64,000 bases of DNA from Microbispora hainanensis (GCF_006874475.1 NZ_VIRM01000028.1:49780-113779); one strand, 5' to 3'. Positions 55,222 through 64,000 are shown, counted from the stretch's first letter. Notes: generated by a model from the sequence alone, not told the origin. Made by a program: numbers and translations.

Positions 55222-56286
55222 TCACGCGTGGACCGTGTCCGCGGCGAGCAGTTCGCGTACGCGCGGGGCGACCTCACGGCCGAGCAGCTCGATCGTGCGG
55301 GCGCGGGCGTCGCGAGGAAGGTGCATGATGTCGTATTTGAGATCGAAACGGCTCAGACGGAGATCGCGGGCCATCCTGACGATCTTGCGGGCGACCGTCT
55401 CGGGCGATCCGACGAAGAGCGCGCCGTGCTCGATCTCGGCCTCGTACCGCTTCCGGTCGGGCGCGTAGAAGCCGCGCTCGGCGGCGAAGCCCTCGACGAC
55501 GGGCCGCCAGTAGCGCCACCAGGTCTCGACGGCCTCCTCGTCGGTGTCCGCGACGAGGCCGAGCGAGTGCTGGCCGATCGGCGGCTCGGGATGGCCGAAG
55601 CGGTCGAGCGCCTTGAGGTAGAGCTCGACGTTCCTCGCGAACCGCTGCGGCCGTCCGCCGATGACGGCCATCATGAGCGGCAGGCCGTGACGGGCGGCGC
55701 GCACCACGGAGTCGGGGCTGCCCCCCACGCCGATCCAGGTGGGGATGCCTCCCGGCCGCATCCGGGGATGCAGCGACTGCCCGGTGAGCGGCGGCCGCAC
55801 CGTGCCCGACCAGGTCACCCGCTCCTCGCGTTCGAGCCGTAGGAAGAGATCGAGCTTCTCCTCGAACAGCCGCTCGTAGTCGGCCAGGTCGTAACCGAAC
55901 AGCGAGAACGACTCGGTCACGGAGGCGCGGCCCAGCACGATCCGGGCCCGGCCGTCCGACACCGCGTCGAGGGTGGAGAACTCCTGGTAGAGCCGGACCG
56001 GGTCGTTCGTGCTCAGCACCGTCACGGAGGTGCCGAGCCCGATGCGCCGGGTGGCGGTGGCCATCGCAGCGAGGAGCACCGGGGTCGCGGAGTCGTTGTG
56101 CCCGTCCCGGTAGTGTTCCCCGACGCTGAAGACGTCGAGCCCCGCCGCCTCGGCGAGCCGGGCCTCCTCCACGAGCAGGCGCACGGTCTCGGCGTCGTCG
56201 AGCACGCGCCCGCCGTCCGTGGCCACCTCCCCGAACGAATTGAGTCCCAGCTCGAAGCGTGGGTGGCCGATCCCGCCGGCGGTCAT
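55222..56286 (-). CDS. LLM-class flavin-dependent oxidoreductase
   Basis: 354 residues from ATG 56286, placed by GGGAGGA upstream. A luciferase-like TIM barrel: '[11 protein letters not shown]' strand 1, '[26 protein letters not shown]' with the His region, '[42 protein letters not shown]' in pieces, '[17 protein letters not shown]'. Full length, in contrast to the truncated LLM remnant at 25191. It is likely an FMN- or F420-linked monooxygenase, expressed with the Rossmann-fold gene behind it, downstream of an HxlR gene on the same strand. Confidence 0.88.
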   Translation of the reverse strand: MTAGGIGHPRFELGLNSFGEVATDGGRVLDDAETVRLLVEEARLAEAAGLDVFSVGEHYRDGHNDSATPVLLAAMATATRRIGLGTSVTVLSTNDPVRLYQEFSTLDAVSDGRARIVLGRASVTESFSLFGYDLADYERLFEEKLDLFLRLEREERVTWSGTVRPPLTGQSLHPRMRPGGIPTWIGVGGSPDSVVRAARHGLPLMMAVIGGRPQRFARNVELYLKALDRFGHPEPPIGQHSLGLVADTDEEAVETWWRYWRPVVEGFAAERGFYAPDRKRYEAEIEHGALFVGSPETVARKIVRMARDLRLSRFDLKYDIMHLPRDARARTIELLGREVAPRVRELLAADTVHA

Positions 56287-56393
56287 GGTGTCCTCCCGCT
56301 CCGGCATGCCAGACATACCGATCATCTCCCCGTACGTGCGCCGGCGGCATGGAGCAGCGCTCGCCGCCGGCCTTGATGACGTGCGGATACTTG

Positions 56394-56416
56394 GTTACAC
56401 GCCGATGATCGGTAAC
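56394..56416. promoter_or_regulatory. Inverted repeat upstream of LLM oxidoreductase gene
   Basis: GTTAC (56394-56398) and GTAAC (56412-56416) form a spaced inverted repeat about 110 bases before the LLM start, in the 171-base gap after the HxlR gene. It is a candidate HxlR site, but short. Confidence 0.4.
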
Positions 56417-56457
56417 TTCAATTGAACCCTGGTCACATGAAGGGAACCGGCCGGGGC

Positions 56458-56880
56458 TCAGCCGAGATCGTCGGGGTCGACGCCGGCGGCCGTGTCGAAG
56501 GCGTGGCGGTTGGCGCGGATCGTGTCCTGGTTGTGGGCCGCCCACCGGGTGAGCGCCAGGACGGGCTCGGACAGGGTGCGCCCGAACGGGGTGACCTCAT
56601 ACTCGACCCGGGGCGGGATCTCCGCATAGATCACGCGCTTGACCAGCCCGTCACGCTCCAGGCCGCGCAACGTCAGCGTCAGCATGCGGCGGGAGATGCC
56701 GGGGGCCGTACGCAGCAGCTCGGTGAAGCGCATCGGCCCCCGGTCGAGCAGGCCGATGAGGATCAGGCTCCACTTGTCGCCGATCCGGTCCAGCACGGAT
56801 CGCAGGACATCCGGGTCGTGCTCCAGGCAGGCTCTGCCCAGCGAGCGCAGCACCCTGTCCGCCTCGGTCTGGTGCGACAT
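56458..56880 (-). CDS. HxlR-family winged-helix regulator
   Basis: 140 residues. The HxlR core is intact: 'SVLDRIGDKWSLILIGLLDRGPMRFTELLRTAPGISRRMLTLTLRGLERDGLVKR' in pieces (residues ~30-80), then the wing 'PPRVEYEVTPFGRTL'. Members often sense redox or electrophiles and control neighbouring oxidoreductases, which fits the two oxidoreductase genes downstream on the same strand. Start ATG 56880 gives a normal length with a Cys at residue 18 ('RACLEHD'). Confidence 0.9.
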   Translation of the reverse strand: MSHQTEADRVLRSLGRACLEHDPDVLRSVLDRIGDKWSLILIGLLDRGPMRFTELLRTAPGISRRMLTLTLRGLERDGLVKRVIYAEIPPRVEYEVTPFGRTLSEPVLALTRWAAHNQDTIRANRHAFDTAAGVDPDDLG

Positions 56881-56927
56881 GGGCTCCCGCCTCCTCCGTC
56901 ACCTGCGGTGATCACATCCTGTTTACC

Positions 56928-56944
56928 CTTCGAGGTCATCGAAG
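56928..56944. promoter_or_regulatory. Palindrome upstream of HxlR gene
   Basis: CTTCGA-GGTCA-TCGAAG, a perfect 6-bp inverted repeat centred 56 bases before the HxlR start, in the right place for autoregulation. Confidence 0.55.
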
Positions 56945-57595
56945 AGTACATCGGTGACGGAATGTAACCGCTAGGGGAGCCTTGCCTCGGTCACGTAGCG
57001 GCATGCCTCACGTAGCGGCGCAGGCTGGCGGCCTCACCGGCCAGCATGCCGGGGTCGTCGCCGGGGACGAACTAGAGGGCCGTGTCGACCCCCCTGCCGG
57101 TCGACGCCGGCACGCCCGCCACAGCGCCGCGCGGTGGTCGATCGGGCGGCGATCGTCCGCGGTGGGATGTGTATGAGCCGTCCTGTCGGGCCCATCGGCA
57201 TTCGCCCGGACGGTGAAACTTTCACCTCGGCGCTCCCCGCGGTCCTGCGATCGTCCCGGCGCTGCTCGTCATGTTCCTTCGTGAACACAACGATCGAAAC
57301 GGCCCGTGCATGGTCTTGACGCGATACGTACGGGTTTTCACACTGACTTTCGCGACGACACCGCCTCAAGCAGCCGGTGAAGGGCAGGGGTAGTCGTCTT
57401 CGCCGTCAGCCACCCCGACGTGGCTCCTGCCACCCATGAAACGACAGCGACTACGCCACCACGCCGCGATGTTAACGCCAACACTCCCCGCCGGCCTGGC
57501 GCTCCGGCTTCGCCCGCCGAGACCCGCGTCCCGGTGACAAGCGACCGTCCGCGCTCCAGGGCTGCAGGAGTGGTGGACGCAGAAGGGATGGGCCT
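56945..57595. promoter_or_regulatory. Long spacer with perfect GGTGAAACTTTCACC palindrome
   Basis: About 650 bases without a convincing gene. At 57212-57226 lies the 15-base perfect palindrome GGTGAAA-C-TTTCACC, the best copy of the motif shared by the hydrolase genes. TCACGTAGCGGC occurs twice, 17 bases apart (56991 and 57008). A leftward fragment around 57000-57080 encodes 'VPGDDPGMLAGEAASLRRYV' flanked by stops and could be a gene relic I cannot name. Confidence 0.6.
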
Positions 57596-58420
57596 GTGAG
57601 ATCTTCTCGTCGTGCGGGCTGGGGCGCGTTCGCCGCGTACCGGCTGCTGGCGGTGCTGGCGCTCGTCGGAGGCATGTCGGCGGCCACGGTGGCCGACCGG
57701 GTGGTCGGCGGGCTGTACTCCATGACCGGGGCCAACACGGTCCGCCTGCCCATCAACGAGCCGACGGTGTCGGGCTACTGGGGGACGTACACCGGGGCGA
57801 TCGACACCGCGCTCGGCAAGGGAAACGTGATCTTCGCGTACTGGGCCTCCAGCGGCGGCAGACCGCCGAACATGACCGCGTTGCTCGCGGTGCACGACTA
57901 CACGATGTTCCTCGGCACGCCCTACGACAGCGAGAACGAGTGGGCCGCGCACGTCGGCTCGTACATCGGAAACCACGCCGACCGCACCGTGGTCACCGAG
58001 TGGGGCGGTCCGATGGGGCCCGGCAGCAAGTACGGCGTCCAGTGGGACCCCATCGACTACAGCGTTCCGAGCGGGTCGCTGTTCGCCGACTACATCCGCG
58101 GGGTCAGCGCCGAACTGCGCGGCCTCGGCGTGGGAAGCGTCTACTGGCCGGGTCTGCGCGACGGCGACTGGTACAGCCTGACCAGCAGGAACGGAAGCGG
58201 CGCGGGCATCGGCCTGTCGCTCGTGAACCCCTCCGGCCTGACCCGGTTGCAATACGCCTGGGGGGTCGGCGACGGGGGCGGCACGTACGTGCGGATCCGC
58301 AACGCGAGCACCGGCCGGTACGTCGACGGCATGGGCCGCACGTCCGACGGCGCCGCGCTGGGCCAGTACGGGGACAGCAACAGCGCCAACCAGCAGTGGA
58401 AGATCCTGTCGACAGGTTGA
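57596..58420 (+). pseudogene. Internally deleted GH5-like protein with partial ricin-type lectin repeat
   Basis: 274 codons uninterrupted from GTG 57596 (AAGGG upstream). Pieces of a BglC-like GH5 domain are recognisable: 'GLYSMTGANTVRLPINEP', 'AIDTALGKGNVIFAYW', then directly 'ALLAVHDYTMF', 'HADRTVVTEWGGPMGPG' (nucleophile Glu region) and 'GVGSVYWPGLRDGDWYSL'. Compared with intact relatives, the ~80-90 residues holding the NEP acid/base motif are missing (join near 57880), the signal/strand-1 region is also shortened, and only one ricin repeat remains. The frame is open, so a protein may be made, but it should not be a working glycosidase. Confidence 0.7.
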
Positions 58421-58430
58421 GGGAGAAACG

Positions 58431-59987
58431 ATGACGTTCGCCGTTCCCCGCAGGAGACCGGGCCGCGGGAGACCACGCCTCGGGAGACTGGGCCCCGGGA
58501 GGTTGGGCCGCCGGAGAGTGGGCCCCGGGAGGTTGGGCCGCCGGAGAGTGGGCCCCGGGAGATTGGGCCGCGCGATCGGGGCCCTCATCCTGCTCGCCGC
58601 CGCCCTCGCCGGTCCCGCCGCGACGCCGGCGCACGCGGCCGCCGTGACGGTCACCAACGGCACGCAGTTCCTCGACGCCAGCGGAAACGTGCTGCACGCC
58701 CACGGCGGGGGCGTGCTGAAGGTGGGCGACTACTACTACTGGTTCGGGGAGAACCGCAACCCCGACAACACGTTCCGCGCGGTCTCGGTCTACCGGTCCA
58801 CCGACCTCAGCCACTGGGAGTTCCGCAGGGACGTCCTGACCCGGTCGTCGGCCGCCGAGCTCAACTATGCGAACATCGAACGGCCGAAGGTCATCTACAA
58901 CAGCTCCACCGGCCGATACGTCATGTGGATGCACAAGGAGAACGGGTCCGACTACGGCGAGGCCCGTGCCGCCGTCGCCTCCTCCGCGACCGTGGACGGC
59001 GACTACACCTACCACGGGAGCTTCCGCCCGCTCGGGCAGCACATGTCGAGGGACATCACGCTCTTCAACGACAACGGCACGGCGTACATGATCTCGGCGG
59101 CGGACGAGAACTACGACCTGAACATCTACCGCCTCACGCCCGACTTCCTGAACGTCGCCACACTGGTGGGCAACTTCTGGAACGACGCGCACCGCGAGGC
59201 CCCGGCCATGTTCAAGCGGGGCAACGTCTACTTCATGCTGACCTCGGCGGCGACGGGCTGGAACCCCAACCAGGCGAAGTATGCGACCGCGACGAGCATC
59301 TCCGGGCCGTGGACCGGGTGGACCAACGTCGGCGACGGCACGACCTTCAACTCCCAGCCGGCGTTCGTGCTGCCCGTCCAGGGCTCGTCGACGACCGGCT
59401 ACCTCTACATGGGCGACCGCTGGGCCGGCGCCTGGGGCGGGCGGGTCAACGACTCCCAGTACGTCTGGCTGCCGATCACGTTCCCGTCCGCGACCAGCAT
59501 GAGCCTGACCTGGTATCCCCAGATCACGATCGACACCGCGACCGGCGTCATATCGGGCGACGGCGCCTCTCCGTACTACCGGATCACGGCCCGGCACAGC
59601 GGAAAGGTCATGGACGTGGTCAACGTGTCGACCGCGAACAACGCCGAGGTGAAGCAGTATTCCTGGAACGGCGGCGGCAACCAGAAGTGGCAGTTCCAGG
59701 ACGTCGGCGGCGGCTACTTCCGCCTGGTTAGCCAGAACAGCGGCAAGTGCCTCGACGTCGCGAGTGGCGCCACCGCCGACGGGGCGAACGTCATCCAGTA
59801 CACCTGCGGCGGTGGCGCCAACCAGCAGTGGCAGTGGGTCGCCACGGGTGGCTACTTCCAGCTCAGGGCACGGCACAGCGGCAAGTGCCTGGACGTCGTC
59901 GGCGCCTCCACGGCGGACGGCGCCGACATCACCCAGTACACCTGCGGCGGCGGCGCCAACCAGCAGTGGACCCGCACCGAGTCGTGA
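58431..59987 (+). CDS. Secreted GH43 (exo-beta-1,3-galactanase-like) enzyme with ricin-type CBM13
   Basis: 518 residues. A very long Arg-rich n-region (~47 residues) precedes the signal helix 'AIGALILLAAALAGPAATPAHA'. The GH43 five-blade propeller follows ('DYYYWFGENRNPDN', 'ERPKVIYNSSTGRYVMWMH', 'SRDITLFNDNGTAYMISA', 'HREAPAMFKRGNVYFMLTSAATGWNPNQ'), closest to galactan 1,3-beta-galactosidases (GH43_24 type). The C-terminus is a beta-trefoil of three Q-x-W repeats. GGGAG nine bases upstream supports the start. With the GH53 gene behind it, arabinogalactan is the likely substrate. Confidence 0.82.
   Translation: MTFAVPRRRPGRGRPRLGRLGPGRLGRRRVGPGRLGRRRVGPGRLGRAIGALILLAAALAGPAATPAHAAAVTVTNGTQFLDASGNVLHAHGGGVLKVGDYYYWFGENRNPDNTFRAVSVYRSTDLSHWEFRRDVLTRSSAAELNYANIERPKVIYNSSTGRYVMWMHKENGSDYGEARAAVASSATVDGDYTYHGSFRPLGQHMSRDITLFNDNGTAYMISAADENYDLNIYRLTPDFLNVATLVGNFWNDAHREAPAMFKRGNVYFMLTSAATGWNPNQAKYATATSISGPWTGWTNVGDGTTFNSQPAFVLPVQGSSTTGYLYMGDRWAGAWGGRVNDSQYVWLPITFPSATSMSLTWYPQITIDTATGVISGDGASPYYRITARHSGKVMDVVNVSTANNAEVKQYSWNGGGNQKWQFQDVGGGYFRLVSQNSGKCLDVASGATADGANVIQYTCGGGANQQWQWVATGGYFQLRARHSGKCLDVVGASTADGADITQYTCGGGANQQWTRTES
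58501..58560. repeat. Exact 30-bp in-frame duplication in signal-peptide region
   Basis: Bases 58501-58530 and 58531-58560 are identical, coding twice for RLGRRRVGPG. Partial copies extend on both sides (GGGCCCCGGGA at 58490). The repeat lengthens the n-region of the GH43 signal peptide by ten residues per unit. Confidence 0.92.
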
Positions 59988-59993
59988 CGCGCG

Positions 59994-60018
59994 GGCGGCC
60001 TACCGGAGGTAGGCCGCC
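59994..60018 (+). terminator. Strong hairpin after GH43 gene
   Basis: GGCGGCCTACC-GGA-GGTAGGCCGCC, a perfect 11-bp stem with a 3-base loop, seven bases after the stop. It is the cleanest terminator in the window. Confidence 0.82.
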
Positions 60019-60083
60019 AGGCCGAGCCGCCGGTCCCGTACGGCACCGGCGACGAGGCCGGCGATCTGGCGAGCGCCCGCGGG

Positions 60084-60100
60084 GCGTGAAACATTCATGC
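60084..60100. promoter_or_regulatory. Imperfect copy of hydrolase palindrome before GH53 gene
   Basis: GCGTGAAACATTCATGC resembles GGTGAAACTTTCACC with mismatches on the right arm. It lies ~410 bases before the GH53 start, inside a 524-base gap (59988-60511) that shows no gene. Confidence 0.45.
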
Positions 60101-60511
60101 CGGGAGGGGCGGCGCGTGGGTGGGCCGGGCGTACTTCCGGTCGCTCCGGAGGCCGGTCGCACCGGCCCGGAATGTGATCGCGCCGCTGGTCATGCTCCAC
60201 CCGCGAACTGTCGTGACGCTGGGGTCTTCCCACGTGGGCCTCCGGACGGACGGACACGAGGACGGCAGACGCACGGTCTGGGAACGTTCACAGGATGAGA
60301 GGTGTGCGTTGCGGCGTCAATGACCGTTACATGGTCGCCTCTTGCGGCGTCTTCTTGCGCCTATGGGCCGACCCTTCTCGACAAGCCGCTTGTGGGCTAC
60401 TGTGCACGTTCACAGAACCTCGTGAGGCGGAGACGTGTCCCGATGTCCCGCCCTACCGGAGTGCCTCGCGTACGCGGGGACGATCCGTGTCCTGTGGAGG
60501 CTGGGAGAGAC

Positions 60512-62026
60512 ATGAAGAGACGTGGTCTCGCTGTGCCGCTGTGCGCGGCGGTGATGGTGGCGGGGGCCGCTGTCGTCGCGGCGTCACCGGCCTCGGCGGC
60601 GAGCGGGTGCAGTGTCACCTACGCGGTGAGCAGCGAGTGGCCGGGTGGTTTCGGGGCGAACATCACGATCGGCAACCTGGGCGACCCGATCTCCTCGTGG
60701 ACGCTGGTGTGGTCCTATCCCGCGGGGCAGCAGGTGACGCAGGCGTGGAACGCGACCGTCACCCAGAACGGATCACAGGTCACGGCGACGAACGCCGCCT
60801 ACAACGGGTCCGTGGGAACAGGCGGCAGCGTCTCCTTCGGCTTCAACGGCTCGTGGTCCGGGAGCAACCCGGCGCCGACGGGCTTCACCCTCAACGGCAC
60901 GCCGTGCACGGGCGGCGTGTCCGGCTCGCCCAGCCCGGCCGCGAGCCCGTCCCCGAGCCCGTCCCCGTCTCCGAGCCCGTCCCCGAGCTCGTCTCCCGGT
61001 GGGAAGAGGCTGACCATGCTGGGGGCGGACGTGTCCACGCTGCAGCGTGCCGGCGACCTGGGCGCGAAATACTACGACGCGTCCGGCGCGCAGCGGGACC
61101 CGCTCGACATCCTCAAGGACATCGGGGTGAACTACGTCCGGCTGCGGATCTGGAACAACCCGGCCAGCGGCTACAACAACAAGGCCAAGGTGCTGCAGTA
61201 CGCCAAGACCGTGAAGGCCAAGGGGTTGAAGCTGCTGGTCGACTTCCACTACTCCGACACCTGGGCGGATCCCGGCAAGCAGTACAAGCCGGCGGCGTGG
61301 GCGAGCCACGGGATCGGCCAGTTGCAGACCGACGTCTACAACTACACCTACGACGTGTGTTCCAGCCTCAAGGCGCAGGGCACCACCCCCGATAGCGTGC
61401 AGATCGGCAACGAGATCAACGTGGGCATGCTGTGGAACGACGGCAAGGTCGTCAACAACGACTTCACCAACCTGAGCCTGCTGCTCAAGGCCGGCTACAA
61501 CGCGACGAAGGCGTGCAACTCGGGCACGCAGGTGATCATCCACACCGCCGACGCGGACAGCGACGCCAACGCCCGCTGGTTCTACGACGGCATCAGGGCC
61601 AAGGGCGTGACGTGGGACATCACCGGCTTGTCCTACTACTGCTACTGGCACGGCACGATGCCCAACATGGCGAGCGTGGTCGCCGACGTGAAGTCGCGTT
61701 ATGGCAAGGACGTGATTCTCGCCGAGACGGCCTACCCCTACACCACGGCCAACGGCGACGGCACCCCCAACGTGATCTCCTCCTCCCAGCCGTGCTCCGG
61801 CTATCAGGCGACGCCTGCTGGCCAGGCGGCCAACTTCACGGCCGTGCAGAACACCGCCCGCGACGCGGGTGCGATCGGCGTCTTCTACTGGGAGCCGACC
61901 TGGTACGCCGTGCCCGGCAACGGCTGGGACCCGGCCGACATCAACGGCTCTGGCGACGGCTGGGACAACCAGGCGATCTTCGACAGAAACGGCCGGCTCA
62001 ACCCCGGCGTCCGCTGGACGCCGTGA
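60512..62026 (+). CDS. Secreted GH53 endo-beta-1,4-galactanase with N-terminal CBM2
   Basis: 504 residues. Signal peptide (~30, 'RRGLAVPLCAAVMVAGAAVVA ... SAAS' in pieces), CBM2 at ~30-132 ('VTYAVSSEWPGGFGANITI', 'QAWNATVTQ'), a Pro-Ser repeat linker ~135-160, then GH53 barrel beginning 'MLGADVSTLQRAGD'. Acid/base E301 ('QIGNEINVGMLW') and nucleophile E405 ('VILAETAYPY') are present, along with 'VDFHYSDTWADPGKQYKPAAW'. Here CBM2 is N-terminal, unlike the mannanase and xylanase. GGGAGAGA gives the start. It cuts beta-1,4-galactan side chains of pectin/type I arabinogalactan. Confidence 0.94.
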   Translation: MKRRGLAVPLCAAVMVAGAAVVAASPASAASGCSVTYAVSSEWPGGFGANITIGNLGDPISSWTLVWSYPAGQQVTQAWNATVTQNGSQVTATNAAYNGSVGTGGSVSFGFNGSWSGSNPAPTGFTLNGTPCTGGVSGSPSPAASPSPSPSPSPSPSPSSSPGGKRLTMLGADVSTLQRAGDLGAKYYDASGAQRDPLDILKDIGVNYVRLRIWNNPASGYNNKAKVLQYAKTVKAKGLKLLVDFHYSDTWADPGKQYKPAAWASHGIGQLQTDVYNYTYDVCSSLKAQGTTPDSVQIGNEINVGMLWNDGKVVNNDFTNLSLLLKAGYNATKACNSGTQVIIHTADADSDANARWFYDGIRAKGVTWDITGLSYYCYWHGTMPNMASVVADVKSRYGKDVILAETAYPYTTANGDGTPNVISSSQPCSGYQATPAGQAANFTAVQNTARDAGAIGVFYWEPTWYAVPGNGWDPADINGSGDGWDNQAIFDRNGRLNPGVRWTP

Positions 62027-62100
62027 CACCCGCCGACACCTCGTCGGCCCCCGGCGTCCCCGTCCGGCTCACCGCCGACGGCACCCGGCCGGCGGAGTGA
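62023..62100 (+). CDS. 25-codon frame coupled to GH53 stop
   Basis: GTG 62023 overlaps the galactanase stop (GTGA) and reads VTPADTSSAPGVPVRLTADG then TRPAE and stop. The start-like composition and the coupling suggest the beginning of a former second gene (for instance a beta-galactosidase) now cut off, but similarity is too short to prove. It also contains the small hairpin GCCGAC-ACCTC-GTCGGC (62032-62048). Confidence 0.25.
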   Translation: MTPADTSSAPGVPVRLTADGTRPAE

Positions 62101-62112
62101 GGGTGCAGACCG

Positions 62113-62904
62113 TCAGCCGGCCGTCGCGGCGAAGCGGCGCTTCATCGTGGCGAGCACCTCGTCGGGGTCGGTGGCCCAGACGTCGGCGTTGAAGATCTCC
62201 ACTTCGACGTCGCCGCGATAGCCCGCCACCTCGACGGCGGCGGTGATCGGACCGAAGTCGATCACGCCGTCGCCCATCATGCCCCGGCCGAGCAGCGGAT
62301 CGGCGGGCAGCGGCACCAGGAAGTCGCCCACCTGGTAGCTCGCGATCCGCTCGCCCGCCCATGCGATCTGCGTCAGCACCTCCGGGTCCCACCAGACGTG
62401 GAAGGAGTCGACCACCACGCCCACCTGCTCGCTCGCGTACGGCTCGGCCAGGTCGAGCGCCTGGCCGAGGGCCGAAAGCACGGCGCGGTCGGCGCAGTAG
62501 ACCGGGTGCAGCGCCTCCAGGGCCAGCCGCACCCCCCGCTCGGCGGCGTACGGCGCCAGCACGGCGAGCGCCTCGGCGACCCGGGCCCGCGCTCCGGCCA
62601 GGTCGCGGCTGAAGCCGGGACCCGGGCCGCCTCCGGGGGATATCCCGGGCAGCCCGCCCACGACCAGCACCAGGCAGGCCGCGTCGAGGGCGTCGGCCTC
62701 GTCGATCGCCGCGTGGTTGTCGTCGAGTCCGAGCCCGAGGCCGGTCATGAAGCCGCCCCGGCACAGGGAGGAGACGCGCAGTCCCGCGTCCGTGACCAGC
62801 TTCGCGGTCGCCGGCAGGCCCTGCTCGGCGACGGCCTCCCGCCACAGCCCGATCGCCGGGATGCCGTGCCGTACGCAACCGTCGACGGCCTCGCGCACGG
62901 ACCA
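62113..62904 (-). pseudogene. Sugar phosphate isomerase/epimerase-like (xylose isomerase-fold) protein lacking its own start
   Basis: About 263 codons of an AP-endonuclease-2/xylose-isomerase-fold protein from 'WSVREAVDGCVRHGIPAIGLWREAVAEQG' (in pieces) to the stop. Metal ligands typical of the fold are seen: 'RLALEALHPVY' (Glu), 'VVVDSFHVWWDPEV' (Asp, His), 'YQVGDFLVPLPADPL', 'GDVEVEIFNADVW'. The natural N-terminus (first strand and start) is missing; the frame instead runs on into DUF993-derived sequence as one open frame up to 63120. It may be translated as a fusion, but it looks like a deletion product. Confidence 0.7.
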
Positions 62905-63660
62905 GCGCGCGCATGCGCGCGGCGGCGAGGCCGGGATCGGGCAGCAGCCCGGCCGGTCGGCGAGGCGGAACACCTCGGTCAGGTGGAGGATCGACCGGGC
63001 ACTGTGCGCGGCGTTGACCATGACGAAGGCGTCCTGGTGCCCGGCCAGCCAGGCCAGCACCACGATGCCGGTCTTGTGGCGGTACGTCGGGGTTTCGAAG
63101 ATCTTGCGGGCGAGCGGCACGGTCGGGGCGAGGACGGCCGCGAATCGTTCGCGGTCTCCGCCGTCGAGCGCCCGCAGGGCGGCCGCCCCGCCGGGGCGAT
63201 CGGATCGAAGATCCCGAGCAGCGCGTGGCTGCCGCCCGCGATCAGCTCGGGATAGTCGAAGTCGTCGCCGGCGTAGAGCCGCACGCCGTCCGGCAGCCGT
63301 TCGCGCAGCCGCACCTCGTGGGCGGCGTCGAGCAGCGACACCTTCACGCCGTCAATGCGCGCGGCAGTCGCCGAAAGCCCGCGCCTCGGCGGCGCTGCGC
63401 CGGATCAGCTCGGCCATGGCCGTCCAGTCCAGGCCCGCATTGCGCTGGGCGGTGTCCATCGCGTCGGCCACGCGCAGCCCATACGACCACAGGTGGCGGC
63501 GGAAGCCCAGGGTGGCGTCCCAGTCGAGAGCGGTCGGGGAGCCGGGGAGGTGGGCGGCGAGGGGGTCGGCCACCACGTGCGCGGCGGCGTACGCGAGCCG
63601 GCTCGCGGGCGGCGACGGCGAGGGAGCCCAGGCGACCGGCTCCCGCATCCGGCACGGACC
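62905..63660 (-). pseudogene. Degenerate DUF993 (dihydrodipicolinate-synthase-like) gene
   Basis: Fragments of one protein in order but in different frames. From the right: 'RLAYAAAHVVADPL ... RRHLWSYGLRVADAMDTAQR ... RRSAAEARAFGD' (63640-63370), then after a large internal loss 'GVKVSLLDAAHEVRLRERLPDG' (63350-63280), a frame change near 63190, 'PLARKIFETPTYRHKTGIVVLAWLAGHQDAFVMV' in pieces (63120-63020), and a last frame change near 62950. DUF993 genes are often paired with the sugar isomerase that follows here. Two frameshifts and one deletion make it non-functional. Confidence 0.72.
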
Positions 63661-64000
63661 TTGGGTCGGTCGTAGACCGCGCCGGAAAAACACCTGCGGG
63701 GCGTTCGCGAGCCTTGAGCCGGTCGGACGCCGCTCCGGAAGGCATCTCCGGTCCTCGCCGAGCCCGCTCCGCCCGTGCACATTCCTCGCAAGCTCGAAAT
63801 CTCCGCGGGGCTCGGTCTTGGGCACAACGCTTCTGGCCGTCACCATGCCCCCGTGCCCGGCGCGACCTCTCCAACCTTCACGGAGCCCGCGTGGCCGGCG
63901 CACCCCTTCCGGCCCGCGCACGTGGACCGCACAGCTAGACCGCAGCCCGACGGTGGCGCGGGAGGCTCTGCGAGCACGTCTCGGGGCGGGACGTCGTATC
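63661..64000. other. Gene-free end of window
   Basis: 340 bases upstream of the DUF993 remnant. The DUF993 reading frame can be followed only to about 63660 ('MREPVAWAP'). Beyond that I see no start, gene, RNA or repeat that I can support; a gene running off the right edge cannot be excluded. Confidence 0.4.

Overview
The window is uniformly high-GC DNA, with GTG/TTG starts, stop-start overlaps and Ser/Pro-linked secreted glycoside hydrolases. This points to a filamentous actinomycete, most likely a Streptosporangiales-type organism (Nonomuraea, Microbispora or Sphaerisporangium relatives). That placement is inference from gene content only. I see no tRNA, rRNA, CRISPR array, complete insertion sequence or origin.

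Layout. (1) 1-1966: end of a DUF262/HNH restriction-type protein. (2) 1999-16615: aromatic catabolic divergon. A leftward operon (flavin monooxygenase, FAH-RraA fusion, hpaE, hpaD, hpaH, hpaI) faces a rightward set (LysR regulator, aromatic-type aminotransferase, MHS transporter, ThDP decarboxylase, aldehyde dehydrogenase). Together they can be read as a route from an aromatic amino acid such as tyrosine or DOPA, through an arylacetaldehyde and homoprotocatechuate, to central metabolites. (3) 16651-26126: small membrane proteins, a methyltransferase, a NarL-type two-component system, a metallophosphoesterase followed by a broken phosphopantetheinyl transferase, a TetR/DHA2 efflux pair with three phased operators, and a mosaic of MarR, MFS and luciferase-like gene fragments. 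(4) 26177-32051: a biological-conflict-type cassette of Trypco1-like protein plus trypsin-nSTAND-WD40 protein, divergent from a two-helix membrane protein and a SnoaL-like protein. (5) 32178-36707: Lrp and lysA, an APC-type permease, a SAV_915-like protein. (6) 37024-41871: kdp potassium ATPase operon with two tiny membrane peptides at its head. (7) 42103-62026: secreted polysaccharide-degrading enzymes (GH5 mannanase, GH11 xylanase, a degenerate GH5, GH43 galactanase-like, GH53 galactanase), interleaved with two two-component systems, a VanY-like peptidase, a glycosyltransferase, WYL/RidA and an HxlR/flavin-oxidoreductase group. (8) 62113-63660: decayed sugar-catabolism genes (isomerase and DUF993).

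Shared logic. The secreted hydrolase genes carry related palindromes of the form GAAAcTTTC (best case GGTGAAACTTTCACC at 57212) in their upstream regions, suggesting one plant-polysaccharide regulon. Substrates would be mannan, xylan and arabinogalactan. Several loci show fresh decay (PPTase, MarR/MFS/LLM mosaic, GH5 remnant, DUF993-isomerase), so this is a region of active gene loss. The candidates for least-described biology are the trypsin-nSTAND-WD40 cassette with its unfamiliar membrane partner, the FAH-RraA fusion inside a homoprotocatechuate operon, and the shared hydrolase palindrome.
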